DNA of 64,000 nucleotides from Dendrobium chrysotoxum. Its lineage: Eukaryota; Streptophyta; Magnoliopsida; Asparagales; Orchidaceae. Position numbers and translations under genes: made by a program. The notes below the pieces were generated by a model. The model was not told the origin of the DNA, did no database searches, and worked only from the letters and a program-made list of their open reading frames with translations. Each line of letters starts with the position of its first letter. Position 1 is the first letter of the stretch. Below are positions 34,199 to 47,530 of the stretch, piece by piece. Location: positions 24,641,914-24,705,913 of the forward strand of contig CM034312.1 in NCBI GenBank assembly GCA_019925795.1, written 5' to 3'.

Positions 34199-35672
34199 TA
34201 GAAGATTTAGAAAAAGTTTGGGTTCTAGTGGAGCGAGGTGTAGATGTTAGAGAAATTTTAACATTTTTACCTTTCTTTTTCCCCACCTTAGTGAACCCTT
34301 CATCCTCAATGGAAATAATTTCCTCATTGGTTCCAAAAACAACCTCCTTGTCCCTTCTATTTTGTTGTTCCAACTCCTCACTAGATTTAGAACAGTTAGG
34401 AATGAATTCACCCTCTTCACCACCCTCTTCACAGTTCTCTTGATTCAAAGTCTCAACATGTGAAACCATCCCTTCCTTTTCCTTAATAAGGTTTTGTAAT
34501 GAAGTATGCTCCAGGTTATTCATGTTATGTAACATAGAGTCAATAGACACAAATAGATTTGGCTCCTCTAAGATATTATTGCCTACCTTGGCAGTGGAGG
34601 TAGGAATAAGTTTAGTAAGAGCATCAACGTTATTCCCAGTGGATTCCACAAGCAAATTCACCTCCTTTTCCGGTGGATTAGCAATGGATAGAGGTTCGAC
34701 ATGATTAACTAAGACTAACTCAGGTTCATTCTCAATTCCTGTTTGGTCCATAGCATTCACACTAGGATTTCCCTCATTACTTTCATGTTCATTCTCAATA
34801 CGCACTCTATCAGAGGCATTAACATTCGGATTCCCCAAGTTAGCTTTGAGAGGCTTTTTTAATTCAGGATGCAGTTTGAAACAATCAGTTAAAGCATGGC
34901 CATGCATTTTACAATTGGAGCAAAAATCAGGTATTTTGTCAAATTCAACCTTTTGGAGGTAGCCAAACGCTTTAGAAGCCACCCAAATCTCCTTAGGATG
35001 TTTCTTGGTTATATCAATTTCAACTAGAACCCGAGCCACAGAAGGTCTAGTCCTAGAAGCCGTTGCCTGATCCGACTGAAGAGGCCTTCCGAAAACAGAA
35101 CCGAGCGCATGCAGAACCTTAGGGTTGAAAAAATGCAAACGCAAATTAGGGAAAGAAATCCAGACAGGCACAATAGGGGATTCTTCCTTAATATCAAAAA
35201 AAGGAGTCCATTTTAAAATCCTCATTTGACAGTTAGCAATGAAATAAGATCTCATAGCAAAAACACGACTGTAATCCAAATCATTCGAAAGTTGAATAGC
35301 AACGTGACGGGAATCTAGCAAACCCACCGAATAAAAACCAGACAGTTTAAGGCTATTAAAAAAATTCCTAATCGTATCCAGATTCGATCGATGCAAACCA
35401 AATTTTCCAACCAACGTAAATTGGAAAGGCGACGCAAGTTTAAGAACTTCATCATCAGATAAAAAAACCACAGGTATGCCGTTATGAATACCCTAAGTTA
35501 AAGAGGAAAGATCATCACCAGACGCAAGGGAACCTGCTAGAGCTTCTTTGAAAGATCTCGACTTAGGCGGAGATTTGATACCTTCTTCATCTAAGTTAAA
35601 GAAGCCCTTGTTTTTTCGCAACTCCGGCTCTTCCCTCTTCCCCCAGACGGTGGACGAAGAAGCACAAGCCAT
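34191..35672 (-). pseudogene. LINE ORF1 (DUF4283-like RNA-binding protein, one stop)
   Basis: From an ATG at 35672 (MACASSSTVWGK) the frame is open for 59 codons, has a TAG at 35495-35493, and is then open for a further 433 codons. Alternative upstream ATGs exist to 35774, but MACASSS gives the less hydrophobic, more typical N-terminus. It contains SFKEALAGS, a DUF4283-type block (LASPFQFTLVGKFG, then VGLLDSRHVAIQLS), ESPIVPVWISFPNL and ARVLVEIDI, then a perfect CX2CX4HX4C knuckle CSNCKMHGHALTDC (residues about 251-264). An acidic, low-complexity tail with a basic end follows. ORF1 proteins of this family bind the LINE RNA. The in-frame stop makes this copy a probable pseudogene. Confidence 0.88.
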
Positions 35673-35864
35673 ACTTACCGCCCAAAAAAGGGCTACGATG
35701 CATAAGGCAAACCAAACCAGCCACACAAACTTGTCACGAGGAATAAAAAAGGTGGAAACAACGATCAGCAGCAAGGAAAATGGCGAGAAAAGGCGAGAAA
35801 AGGAGAGGAAACCCTAAATCGCCAGAGCGGCGCAGAAGGGCGAGATGAGGAATAGGGGTTGTTA

Positions 35865-35971
<107 letters not shown>

Positions 35972-36110
35972 GAGGCATTAGGTGTACTTAAACCTTATGA
36001 GGTTTTTGTTTTCTAAGGAAGTTGGATATTACAAAACATTAGATGGTTTTTAGATGAGTGAAGGCCATATTAATCATTTTCTCTCAAGGAGTCTTTTCAT
36101 GAGGACCCCT

Positions 36111-37949
36111 TGTAATAACCTTGAATTAATTTCTCTAATTTCTTGGAATTTGGCTGGTCAAGCACCGCGGCATTGGATGGGCAGTGCCATGGCATTGAGC
36201 TCTGTAACATATTTGTGAAAAATGAACTAATGCTGTGGTGCTAGGATCTAGCGTTGCAACGCTGAGCTATCTAGTGGGAAGAGATGTGGTGCTAAGTTTA
36301 GAGCGTTGTAGTGCGTGGTCAAAAAATTTATTCTTTTAAATAAATATCACATTCCATTGCCTAAACCTTCATTTGGCTACCAACTTGCCATAGAAGAAAA
36401 GAGAAGGAGAAGGAGCAAGAGAGCTGGTGAGAGAGGAGAGGAGAGAAAGTCTTCCAATGCATTTTTGTCTATCGGTTCTATTTCAATATTTTTTTTATTA
36501 TGGTAGATAGTCTGAATCCTATTCCTTTTTTTGATAATTTTGATTTCTTAGATTTTATTTCTCTTAAAATTGATAAAAATATATTTTCTTCTGATTTATT
36601 AAATTTTTATTGTGTAACTTTTTATATGTGATAGATACCATCATCCTGAGCATTTTGACATTAATATTCTTATATTTCACAGGATAATTTGATAGTTATA
36701 ATTTTTTAAAGTTAATGAATAATATATAAATTTTCCTACATTTCATAGATTATTATATTTCATGCATGATATTGAGTTTCTTAGAGAAAATTTTATGTAT
36801 GATATATGATGTGAGAAATAAGGCATTTGCATGTAAGAAATGCTGACTGTGAACATTCTAATTAATACAGGTTGGCTATTAAAATGATAATAACCTGTAC
36901 AGAAGGGTGGGTCGGTGGATTTTCCTTAAAATAAAGGTTTATGATGTAACCCTAGATGTTATCCTATTGTTGAGTGATTGATTATGCTAATGGGTAGAGA
37001 GTAACTACTCTTCATTAATTTATTGAAAGTCGCCTATTAAAATAAATAATTAATATAAATAATTAAAAGATGTGATATACATATAGATTAATGTGATAGA
37101 TGTGACAAATAAATGGATAAAAAGCCACTTTAAAGCTGGATGTCCTATCTTGCTGTTCATAATTGTATACATGCTTGTATTTGTATGATAGCCCATATAA
37201 GACTGATAGAAGCATCGAGGTTGATACAACATGATATGTCATGTGGCAAATACACTGATAGACATGGATAGTTGTGTAGGTAATGCATTGATAATTATAT
37301 TGACATAACATACTTATATGTCATACAAATAGATAGCTATACATGACATAATATTTGATAGAAATATATAATAAAACTAGTAGTATGAAAATAATTGATA
37401 GATAATCAATTGTTTATTTTACTGTTCAACACCTATTATTGATTGATTTTCTTATAAATTGATACACTTCTTCTACTTTTTGAGATACTCTAGTTTTATT
37501 GATCATATTGACTTCTACTCATGATTAATATTGATTAGAAATGGGAGCATACATATTGATTCTCTTGCCTTGTATTGAATGCACTGATAGATTTTGGTAA
37601 TTTGTTGGGCTTTATAAGCCCATTATGTGATTTTATTAATTTAAAGTTTGAGAAGGGGTCATAATCTTATGGAGTGAGACTGATTAGTATTTTTAGGTTT
37701 CATTTGGTTTCTACATTTTAATTTATTCTTTTATGTTTAGGAGCTTAGTGAGATGGATTGATGTTGTAAATAACCTCCTAACTATTATATATGAATTTTG
37801 AGAAGTGAATAAATAAAGGTTTTGATATATATACTTTATAGTTGCTTCCACTAGATTTATTTATATTAATGGACATTTAATAGCTCTGATAAATTAATTA
37901 AGAGATTAAAATAAATAATTCTTTCAATTTTAGATCTTGGGGTATGATA
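36111..37949 (+). repeat. outer gypsy left LTR
   Basis: It begins TGTAATAACCTTGAATTAAT and ends GGGGTATGATA. It aligns with 39532-39871 plus 47531-48961. The TGTAAC...GGCGTGACA-type ends are usual for Tekay/Del chromoviruses. Confidence 0.9.
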
Positions 37950-37966
37950 GTTTTTGTAGCAGAGTG
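37950..37966 (+). other. degenerate gypsy primer binding site
   Basis: GTTTTTGTAGCAGAGTG directly follows the left LTR and resembles the TGGTA(T/G)CAGAGC match to initiator Met tRNA, with changes. Confidence 0.55.
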
Positions 37967-38489
37967 AAGGTTATCAGAAGAATTAAATTGTAACCAGTGC
38001 TATAAGATGGATTACGAGTGGTGTAGCATAAATTTCATTTTCTTAATTTGATTGATTTATTGCATGTGTGCATGTGTGTTGAATTTGATGTTTGAAGATT
38101 AGGAAAGAGAATTATATAATGGATAAATGGACCCGATTGAGCAAAATATACATAATGAATAAAGTGTAGCAATGACTATAGTATCTCTGATAATATTTTA
38201 TAACTTATCAGTATGGTTGCTCAGATTGTAAGTGACAATTAGAGTAGGAAATCAGGGATTAAAGACAATGATTAAGAAAAGAACTTATAATTTCTTCATA
38301 AGTTGAATCCATCGTTATTTAAAGGAGCTATAGAATTATAGATATCAAAAAATTGGTTATTGAGGATAGAGAAAATATTTGACAGTATGATGTGTCTTAT
38401 GAGCAAAAAAGCATTACTAATAGTTATTTTTTTGAAGGAGAAGTGGAGACATAATGGATCAGATAGTAGTGGGAGAAATTTTAAAGAAA

Positions 38490-38990
38490 GATGAATGTAG
38501 AAATCTCTTGGTAGAGTTTGTTACTATCTTCAAAAATTGGTTCGTCCCTCCTTCGTTTCGACAGTAAATGCAAGAGACTTTTATGAGATTGAAAGGAGAA
38601 AGGATAGTGAAGTAGTATGAAGCAAAATTTAATATATTAGCGAGGTTGCCCAATAATTGATTAGTATAACAGAAGAGAAATGTTATAAATTTTTTAGAGG
38701 ACTGAAGGATGAACTAAGACACTTAGTGGTACCATTAAGGATTCAAGAGTTTATAGAGTTGGTTAAGAGAGCAAGATTGATGAAGAATGATTTAGCTATA
38801 CCACTATTCAAACCTGATATGATTAAATAGACGACAACTGAAGAATTCAATACAAGCAGGTCAGAAACTTTTAAGGAAAAGATGAAGGTGACAGATAATA
38901 TGATACCTGAGTGTCCTAGATGTTGGAGGAGACACATAGGATATTGTTTCTTGAACACTGACACTCTAAATGGGCTTATAGATATTGGAT
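38490..38990 (+). pseudogene. outer gypsy gag remnant
   Basis: The plus strand gives FVTIFKNWFVPPSFRQ, TFMRLKGERIVK, YEAKFNILARLPNN, RNVINFLEDLKDELRHLV and FIELVKRARLMKNDL. This is the Retrotrans_gag capsid pattern. A knuckle-like CPRCWRRHIGYC follows near 38918-38953. Several stops interrupt it. No protease or later domain follows before the right LTR. Confidence 0.82.
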
Positions 38991-39531
38991 AGCTTATTCT
39001 GGAATATAATGAAGGATTAGTGAATAGAGCAAAAACTTTTTGGGAATAGGATGGATGGGAGAGTTGTGAGTGGAAGTCAAAGAGAGCCTACTCATTCTGC
39101 CATTACAGTACTGGCACCCATATGATTGAGAGTTTATAGTTTGATATAAAAACATAATAGATTTGTCTGAAAGATCCTCTGGTATAATTCTATATTGTAA
39201 GAACTTTAATTTGATTTCATGATAATGATTACATTAGTTTATTGATAAGCATTACATAAGTTATTGGTTGAGCACCAGATTGAATGTCATGCATAGATGT
39301 GTAAATAAGTTATCTTACTTAATTTATTGAATCATTGGATGAAATGATTGATGAAGCAATGATAAGTATTTATTTTATTTGCTAATGATTATATCAATTT
39401 TATTTTTGATTTGATTTTATTATTGATTTGATTTTAATAAAATAATTTTTATCATGCTTATTCTTGTTTCTATATTATTGAGTGGCGATAATGGAAATAT
39501 ATGGGATGACATTTTTTCAAATAAGATAGAT

Positions 39532-39871
39532 TATAACAACCTTGAATTAATTTTCTCTAATTTTTAGGAATTTGCCTGGCTGAGCACCGCATTATAAGAT
39601 GGGCAGTGTCATGGCATGGAGCTCTCCAGTAGTTTTATGAAAAATGAACTACGATTAAGATGTTGGGATCTATCGTTACAACACTATCTCTAATGGGAAG
39701 CGCTGCAGTGCTGAGTCTAGAGGGTTGTAGCACTATGTCAAAAAAATTAATATTTTAAATAAATATCACATTCCATTGCCTAAACCTTGCCTTGGCGAGA
39801 AAGAAAAGAGAAGGAGAAGGGAGAGAGGAAGGAGAGAGAAAGTCTTTTAGGACACCTTTGTCTGTCTATTT
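39532..39871 (+). repeat. outer gypsy right LTR, first part
   Basis: TATAACAACCTTGAATTAAT onward matches the start of the left LTR at 36111, with TG changed to TA at the terminus. It stops where the inner LTR begins. Confidence 0.88.
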
Positions 39872-41389
39872 CATAATGCCTCCGAATTTAGTATTTAGTT
39901 TAACCTATTCTAACTTGATCAAAATAAGATCAGTTGTTAAATTTCTGCATTTGAACCCATTTGTATATATTTGGGAATATTTTGGGTGCATGTAAGAGTT
40001 TACATATGTTCTGAAGGGAGTCCTGGGGGTTAGTTTGCATGTTTGAAAAATATAAAATTTTCTCCTTGGGGTGCCACAACGTTGGGGTTTACACCACTCT
40101 GGCACCAGTGCTCTTAGGTTTTTACGAATATTAATTCGGTGCTCTAGCGCTCAATAGTGGCGACGAGGTCATAGATCCCTTAATGGAGCACCGTGGTTGG
40201 TGCCATTGCACAAGGATAAATTTTAATATTTTAAATATCCAACTCCACTATTCAACTCATTGAATTCACTTGGGCTACCATGTAGAGAGAGAAGGATAGA
40301 GATTCTAGAGAGAGAAAGTCTATTTCATGTTACTTTGATTTGTTTTCATCTTTCAACCAGTTCTGAAAGTTATCCGATTTGAGGTAGTGACATTTTGCTT
40401 ATCTTAATTTTTAAAAATACAAAGTTTTCTCAAAATTTTTTATTTAGGTTATATTTTTATAGTCAAAAAATGAGGATAACTTTTTCACCTGCCAAACTTT
40501 CACCGTGTATCTTTTGGTATGTTGTAGAAATATTAGTTCTGAACGTTTAGAGATTTTCTAGAAAATTTTACACAAGGTATTTTGAATAGTCCACCATTTT
40601 AATTGCCTAGAAAATAATTTTGAACTCAAAAAATATTATTGTAGCATAATTAAAGTCTTAAAACAACATGTAGTATAATCTCTGGTAATTTAATTATTTT
40701 TTGAAATAGTGAATTTCTGCTCAGTGAGATTTTTTGTTGCCTATCATTAGAAAATTTTATGAAATATTTGAATGAGTTCATTTATGCTTTAATTACTGTA
40801 ATGCAATTACTTATATGCCTTATTGGTTAAAATAAAAAATTATGAGGATATTTGGTGTGGGAAAAGTAAGATGTTTTAGTAGCTATATGCCATGTTTCGT
40901 TGCCTATAAGATATGCTTTGTTGGCTATAAGCCATATTTTGCTGCTTATAAGGTATGTTCTGGTGTTGTAAGCAGATTCTATTATAGTGATGAAAATTGT
41001 GAGTTATAAGAAGGAAGTCTATTATTTGTGGCTTTAAGATATGAAGTGCATATTATTTACTTTTCAAGTATTATTATTTAAAGTTCTACTAACTATAATT
41101 ATTATTCTAGTCTATATAGTGATTAATTTGTATTGCTTTTACTATTCAGCTAAATGTAAATGCTTAATAAATTATTTAAAAATTTAGATTAATTTAAATG
41201 TGGCTTCTTGAGCTGTGTTGGCTCATAGATGTTTCGTTCTCTACTTTTAGGGTCTAGAAAAGATAAGGAGCCAGTTGAGTAGCAATTTTTGGATCCGATC
41301 TGAGTTTGTATATGTATTTTATCTTTTCATTTTTATATAGTTATGGTTAGTCTATTGTGTTCCATTTGATACTTTAGTTAGTAGCATTT
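39872..41389 (+). repeat. inner gypsy left LTR, 3'-truncated
   Basis: It aligns with 45765 onward from the first bases (CATAATGCC against TGTAACCCC, both terminal bases changed) to about 41389. The rest of the LTR and the primer site are absent, and gag sequence starts soon after. Confidence 0.88.
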
Positions 41390-41419
41390 AGTGTCCTCCT
41401 AAGAGGAAGGTATCATTGG

Positions 41420-42383
41420 CAATTTTTCAATTAGATGGAGAGGTTGAGCACTACTAGATGGGCTAGCAGGAGGAAATTTTTCAGGGAGGCTAAACTCCTT
41501 GATCAGTTGGAAAGAGTTTTTAGATATGTTCCATGCCTAGTTTATACCACCTTCTACATAATAGTAGACACAAGAAACTTCTCTGAGGCTGCTTTAAGGG
41601 AGCAGGACTGCGATGCAGTTTAGGGCAGAGTTTACTGGTTTGGCCTGATATGCTCCGTAGTTAATTAACACTTTATATGAGAAGTGTTATAGGTTTTTGA
41701 GGGACTTTAGGATAGTCTGAGGTAGCCATTAGTTCCATTTTATATTTTTAGATTTTTTGAGCTGGTAGAGTGAGTGCGTTTGATTAAGAATGATCTGGTA
41801 GTTATTCAACAATGGTGGACTGCTAGTAGAAATTAATTTGGAGGTGAGGCTTTTGGTGGTAGTTTTTTGGAAAGAAAAATATATTTGTATCTGAAAAGTC
41901 AAAAAGAGGCAAACAGTCTGTATGTGTGACAGTTCCTAGCAAAGGCGGTGTTGTTGGTTCTGAGAGTTTTGTTGGTAGGGCACCTGCATGAAAGAGTTGT
42001 GGTAGACATCATTTTGGTTAATGGTATTAAATGATAGGGCATTATTTTTGATGTGGGTAAGCTAGAAACATGATAGCTAAGTGTCCAAAAGCGATAATTG
42101 ACTGACTATATGAGCTCTGATCTAAGAGTTATGTCAGACTGATATAAAGACGAAAGATGGTACCTCTACGTACATTTGTGAAGAGCTCTTATGGTAGAGG
42201 CAGTGGTTCTAGTATTATGGAGGGCTCAATAATAGGGAGATCACTCCTAGGTCAGAGAGAGTCTGATGGTTTGGTTACACCAACTATAGTTTAAGAATAC
42301 ATATATAGTATGACTCAACATGAGGCTTGAGAAGCTCCAGATGTTCTGATAGGTATGACTTACATTTATAATTAGCCTTATCT

Positions 42384-42420
<37 letters not shown>

Positions 42421-42690
42421 CGAGTCATTCTTTTATTTTCAAGTGCTATTTTGATTTACTATATTTACCTTCAATATTATTAATTACCTGTCACTTTACT
42501 GATGAAAGATGGTATGGTAACTAGTAGAGTTTTCTTTTATGGTATTATGATATCCGATAGAAAGTGGTGGTCTAGTTTGATTTTATTGTATATTTTTAAG
42601 TTTGACATTACTTTTGGTTTAGTCTGGTTGATTCGATATGAGGCTCAAATTAACTATTTAAAGATGCGAGTTACTCTTTCTGGAATATGA
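41420..42690 (+). pseudogene. inner gypsy gag and protease remnant
   Basis: An open stretch at 41435-41623 begins MERLSTTRWASRRKFFREAK and is followed by broken gag sequence. Knuckle-like traces KSCGRHHFG and NMIAKCPKAIID lie near 41992-42100. The protease C-terminal part appears at 42502-42690: a FDITFGLVWLIRYEAQINYL block, the counterpart of DVILGMDWL...A-I-C. A 30-bp AT repeat (42389-42418) sits between gag and protease. Multiple stops. Confidence 0.78.
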
Positions 42691-42775
42691 GAGCTATCTT
42701 TTTTAGGGAGTTAGAGGTGTTTTATCATGTTTGGTCTCTACTATATAAGTAGATAAATTATGGAAGAAGGTTTGT

Positions 42776-43480
42776 ATGATATTTCTGGCATTAGTACGGG
42801 ATAGTGAAGTGGAGTTTGGATCTATTTTTGATGTTCTAATAGCATGGAAATTTTTGAATGTATTTCCCAAGGAGTTAATTAGTTTACCTCTAGATAGAGA
42901 TGTTGAGTTTTATATAGATATATTTCTTGGTACAACTCCTATATCCAAGGCTCCATATAGGATGCCACCTAAGGAGCTTCAAGAGTTAAAGGTGCAGCTT
43001 CAAGAGTCAGTTGATAGGGGATGCATCTATCCGAATGTGTCTTCATGGAGAGCGCCTATTTTATTTATGAAGAAAAAAGATGGTATAATATATGTGCATT
43101 GATTACAAGGAGTTGAATAAAGTTACTATTAAGAATAAGTACCCTCTACCTCAGATTGATGATTTATTTGATCAATTTGCTGGATCTTCTGTGTTCTTCA
43201 AAATTGATTTGCAATCTAGCCATTATCAAGTGAAGGTGAAAGAGACTGTTGTTATGAAATTGGCTTTCAATAAAAGATACAGACATTATAAGTTTTTATT
43301 CATACCCTTTAGGGTAATTAATACATCAATAGTTTTCATGGATTTGATTAATTAGGTATTCTGAGATTTTTTGGATTAGTTTGTGATTGTCTTTATAGAT
43401 GATATTTTAGTTTATTCTACCTCTGAGGAGGATCACGCTATGCATTTGAGAATTGTTCTAGAGACTCTGAGGTGACATTA
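42776..43480 (+). pseudogene. inner gypsy reverse transcriptase remnant
   Basis: Clear blocks: PYRMPPKELQELKVQLQE, MKKKDGIIYVH overlapping IDYKELNKVTIKNKYPLPQI, FFKIDLQSSHYQVKVK (catalytic Asp present), and after two stops FVIVFIDDILVYS (catalytic IDD). The frame shifts at about 43092-43102. RT of the Ty3/gypsy type, not functional. Confidence 0.9.
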
Positions 43481-43799
43481 ATTTTATGCCAAATTTTTTA
43501 AATGTGAGTTTTGGTTGAAGAATATTTCCTTTCTATGACATGTAGTGAGCAGCACATGTATTTCCATAGATTCTCAGAAGATTCAGGTCATTGCTTATTA
43601 GCCAAGGCCTACTACCAGATCTGAGATAAAATTTTTTTTACGCATGCAGTTATTACAAGAAGTCTTGAAGGGAATTTCTCATATTTCTACACCGTTGATG
43701 AGACTAACTCAAAAATCAGTTATTTTATTTAGACACATGATTATGAGTCTAGTTTTAAGAGAATGAATGATTATTTGACTTTGCTCTAATTTTAATTCT

Positions 43800-45260
43800 T
43801 CCATCTTGCATAGATAGATTTCAAGTATTTAGTGGTGCTTCACTAAGATGATTGGGATGCCTCCTAATGTAGCATGGAAGGTTATATCTTATGCTTCTAG
43901 GAAATTGAAGTCATATGAGAGGAACTATCCGACTCATAATGCTGCTATAGTATTTGCCTTAAAGATCTACAGATATTATTTGTAGAGATTCAGGTGTTAA
44001 ATCTTTACTAATCATTAGTCTAAAATACATATTCAGTTAGAAGGATCTAATTTTTAGGCATAAAAAGATGGCTTAAGTTGATTAAAGATTATATTTTGAC
44101 CATTCAATATCAACCTGGTAAAACTAATATTATAGCAGATGTTGTAAGCCTAAATCTTTTGGATTTTTATGTATTCAACTTAACTTATGATGAATATCTA
44201 ATTCGAGGTATAGAAAGGCTTCAACTAAAAGTGATTTGTCTTATTATTCATAATTCTGGCATATTAGCTTAGATGATCGTTCAAACATCTCTATAAAAAA
44301 GGATTTATGAATCTCAGTAGTTAGATACAGAATATCTGAAGTTGATTGATCAAATTAAATATAATAAGAAATCTGAATTATGAGTATCTGATTCTAATAT
44401 TATCTTATGTAAGAATAATTTATGTGTTTTGAGTTCTACATACTTAAGATTAGTTATTCTACACGAGGCATATTATTCAAGTTATGGTATTCATCCAGGA
44501 AGCAGCAAAATATATAGTGATATGAAAAATATATTTTGGTGGCTTAGATTGAAAAAGGATGTAGAAGATTTTGTATCCAAATATGAGGCTTATCAATTAG
44601 TGAAAGAAGAACATCAATGACTAAGAGGTTTTTTACAACTGTTGCCCATTCCAAAGTGAAAATAGTAAGAGGTTACTATGGGTTTTTCTATGGGTTTTCT
44701 CAGATTGAGACAGGGGCATGACGCTATTTGGGTTGTAGTGGATTTCATGACGAAGTCTGCTCATTTCATTTCTATTTGATAGTTTGATTTTATTGATTGA
44801 TTGGCACAAGTATATGTGTGTGATATCATCCAATTATATGGGATATCAAAAGTGATCATTTTTTATAAAGATGACATGTTTACTTCTAAACTATGGAGAG
44901 AGATTCAATAAGATTGGGGTATAAAGCTACATTTTAGTACATCTTTTCATCCATAGACTGACGAATAGTTTGAGAGGGTTATTCAGGTATTAGAAAATCT
45001 TCTGAGATTATGTATTCTAAACTTTGCTGGCAGTTGTAAAGATCATATTCCTCTGATTGAATTCCCATAATAATAATTTTTAGTCATATATAAGTATGAC
45101 TTCTTATGAAGTTCTGTATAATAAAAAATATTGAATATCGCTGTCTTGGACAATGGTGGGTAAAAAGAATCTGATTAGGCTAGCTCTAGTAAATGATGCT
45201 ATTGAAAAGATCCGTTTGAGTAAAGATAGATTAAAAGCTATATAAGTTAGGAAGAATTAA
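43800..45260 (+). pseudogene. inner gypsy RNase H and integrase remnant
   Basis: RNase H: VISYASRKLKSYERNYPTHN then AAIVFALKIYRYYL (43860-43985). Integrase: an HHCC zinc region with ILHEAYYSSYGIHPGSSKIY and KNIFWWLRLKKDVEDFV (44429-44620), then the catalytic core with RGHDAIWVVVDFMTKSAHFI (about 44710-44780), a DIIQLYGISKVIIFYKDD block and TSKLWREIQ. Stops are frequent. Confidence 0.88.
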
Positions 45261-45279
45261 TATTTTGATGCTAAGCACT

Positions 45280-45720
45280 GAGTAGTGGAATTCCAGGCAT
45301 GAGATTTTATATATGTGAAAATCAAGCCAATGTAGGGCATCAGTAGGTGCAGTAAGGAAGGAAAGTTAAGTCCAAGGTTTGTTAGACATTTTGAAGTTAC
45401 TGAAAGGATCAAAAAATCTACCTACAGTTTATAGTTACTAGAGTACATGACTGAAATCCATAATGTATTCCATGTGTCACTTCTGAGAAAATGGATATCT
45501 GATTCTTAAAATAAAATACCTAATATAGAAGTTGAAGTATGTACAAATTTGAGTTATAGAGAAGAACCATAGAGGATTTTTTTTATGATGTCAGAAGATT
45601 AAAAAATAAACATATTCTAATGATTAAAGTTTAATGGAAGAATATAACTAAAAGAGAAGCTACTTAGAAAAAGGAATATGAAATGAGGTAATTAAATCCC
45701 AATTTATTTTGAAGATCTGA
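45280..45720 (+). pseudogene. inner gypsy integrase C-terminus and chromodomain-like end
   Basis: GKLSPRFVRHFEVTERI, HNVFHVSLLRKWI and, at the end, KREATWKKEYEMR with NPNLF match the C-terminal end of Tekay/Del-type chromoviruses, where a chromodomain targets integration. Frame changes interrupt it. Confidence 0.8.
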
Positions 45721-45764
45721 GTTCTAAAATTTTGAGGATGATACTTTTCTAAGGAGGAGAAAGT

Positions 45765-47530
45765 TGTAACCCCTATGAATTCAGTATTTAGTTCAACCAA
45801 TTCTGACTTGATCTGAGTAAGGCAAGTTATTAATTTCCCACATTTAAATCCTTCTGTATGTGTCTAGGAATGCTTTGGGAACATGTAAGAGTCTGCATAT
45901 GTTCTTGAGAGAGTCCCGAGTGTTAGTTTACATGTTTGAAAATTTTAAAATTTCCCCTTAGGGAAACAAGGCATTGGGGTTTGTAGTGCTCCAACACAAG
46001 TGCTCTTAGGTTTTTTGGTAAATATTTGGCCCTCCTTCACTTGGTGGTGATGTTTACGCTGTGGATCCCTGAAGGGAGCATCGTGGCTAGCGTCGTGTGG
46101 TACCACAACGCTAGGCCAAATTTTAATATTTACATATCTAAATCACTATTCCACTCATTTGAATTCACATGTGTTGCCGTACATAAGGAGGATAGAGGTT
46201 CCAAAGAAAAAAGTTCATTTCGCGCAGCTTACTTCCATTTTTTCTTCTAGCCTAATTTTAGAAGTTGTCAAGTTTGAGGTAGGTGACATTTTCCCTATCT
46301 TAGTTTTCAAAAATATAAAATTTTCTCAAATTTTCTAATATAAATTATATTTTTGTAAATGAAAAATAAGGATAACTTTCCACCCACCAAACTTTCACCT
46401 TGTAACTTTCAGTATATTATAGAGACATCAGTTCTGAACATTTAGGGATTTTCTAAAAAAATTTTACACTAAGTATTTTGAAAAGTGTGCCATTCTAATT
46501 ATCTATTAAATAATTTCGAACTCAAAAAGAGTTGTTGTAGTATAATTAAAGTCTTAAAACCATGTCTTATATAATCTATGATAATTTGGTTATTTTTCGA
46601 GATAGTGAATTTTTACTTAGTAGGATTTTCTATTGACTACCATTAGAACTTTTGTGAAATGTTGGAATGGGTTTGCTTATGCTTTAATTAATATATTGTA
46701 ATTACTAATATACTTTATTGGTTGGACTAAGAAGTTTTGAGGATATTTAGTGCGGGAGAAGTAAGATGTTCTGGTGGTTATAAGCAATATTCTCATGCCT
46801 ATAAAGCATGTTTTGGTGGCTATACACCACGTTCTAGTGTCTATAAGTTATGTTCTAGTGCCTAAAAGGTATGTTTTGAAATTGTAAGCACATTCTATCC
46901 TAGAGATGGGTATTGGGAGTTATAAAAATAAAGTATGTGGTTTGTCGCTCTAAGATATGAAGTTTCATTTATTTACTTTCATAGTACTATTATTTACAAT
47001 TCTGATAACTATGATTATTATTCTACTCTGCATAATTATTTATTTGTATTATTACTATTCTATTAAATATAAATGCTTAATAAATTATTTAGAGATCGGT
47101 TTAAATGTGTCTTGTTGAGCTATATTGGCTCATAGATATTTAGTTCTATATTTTCAGGGTCTAGGAAAGGAAAGGAGTCAATTAAGTAGCAATTTTTAGA
47201 TCCGACCTAACACTGTATAGGTATTTCCTCTTTTGATTTTTATGCAGTCATAGATAATCTGCTATGTTTCATTTTGCACTTTGGTTTGTATTCATATATT
47301 ATAATATAATTATTGTATATACATTTTGATGAGGAAATGAAAATTTTGTAGAAGAGATTATTTATAAAACTAGATGTTATTAGTAGCTCTGTGGTCTATT
47401 ATTTATTTTAAAATTTATACTTGAAGAAAATCTAAAAATTTCTAAAACTTAGATATTGTGGCTTGCCTGTCTCAAGCCAACATGATCGGACCTGTATAGT
47501 CTGGCGATCTTATGGGGTTGGGTTATGATA
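45765..47530 (+). repeat. inner gypsy right LTR
   Basis: It begins TGTAACCCCTATGAATTCAG and ends GGTTGGGTTATGATA. It matches 39872-41389 and, more distantly, the LTR at 58694-60458. Confidence 0.9.

Larger units (their letters stand above)
39872..47530 (+). mobile_element. inner Ty3/gypsy element (Tekay/Del-like)
   Basis: Two LTRs of the same family (39872-41389 truncated, and 45765-47530) bracket gag, protease, RT, RNase H, integrase and a chromodomain-like end in gypsy order. A purine tract AAGGAGGAGAAAG (45751-45763) precedes the right LTR. The 3' part of the left LTR (about 250 bp) and the primer site are missing. Many stops; old and inactive. No clean target duplication was found. Confidence 0.9.
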
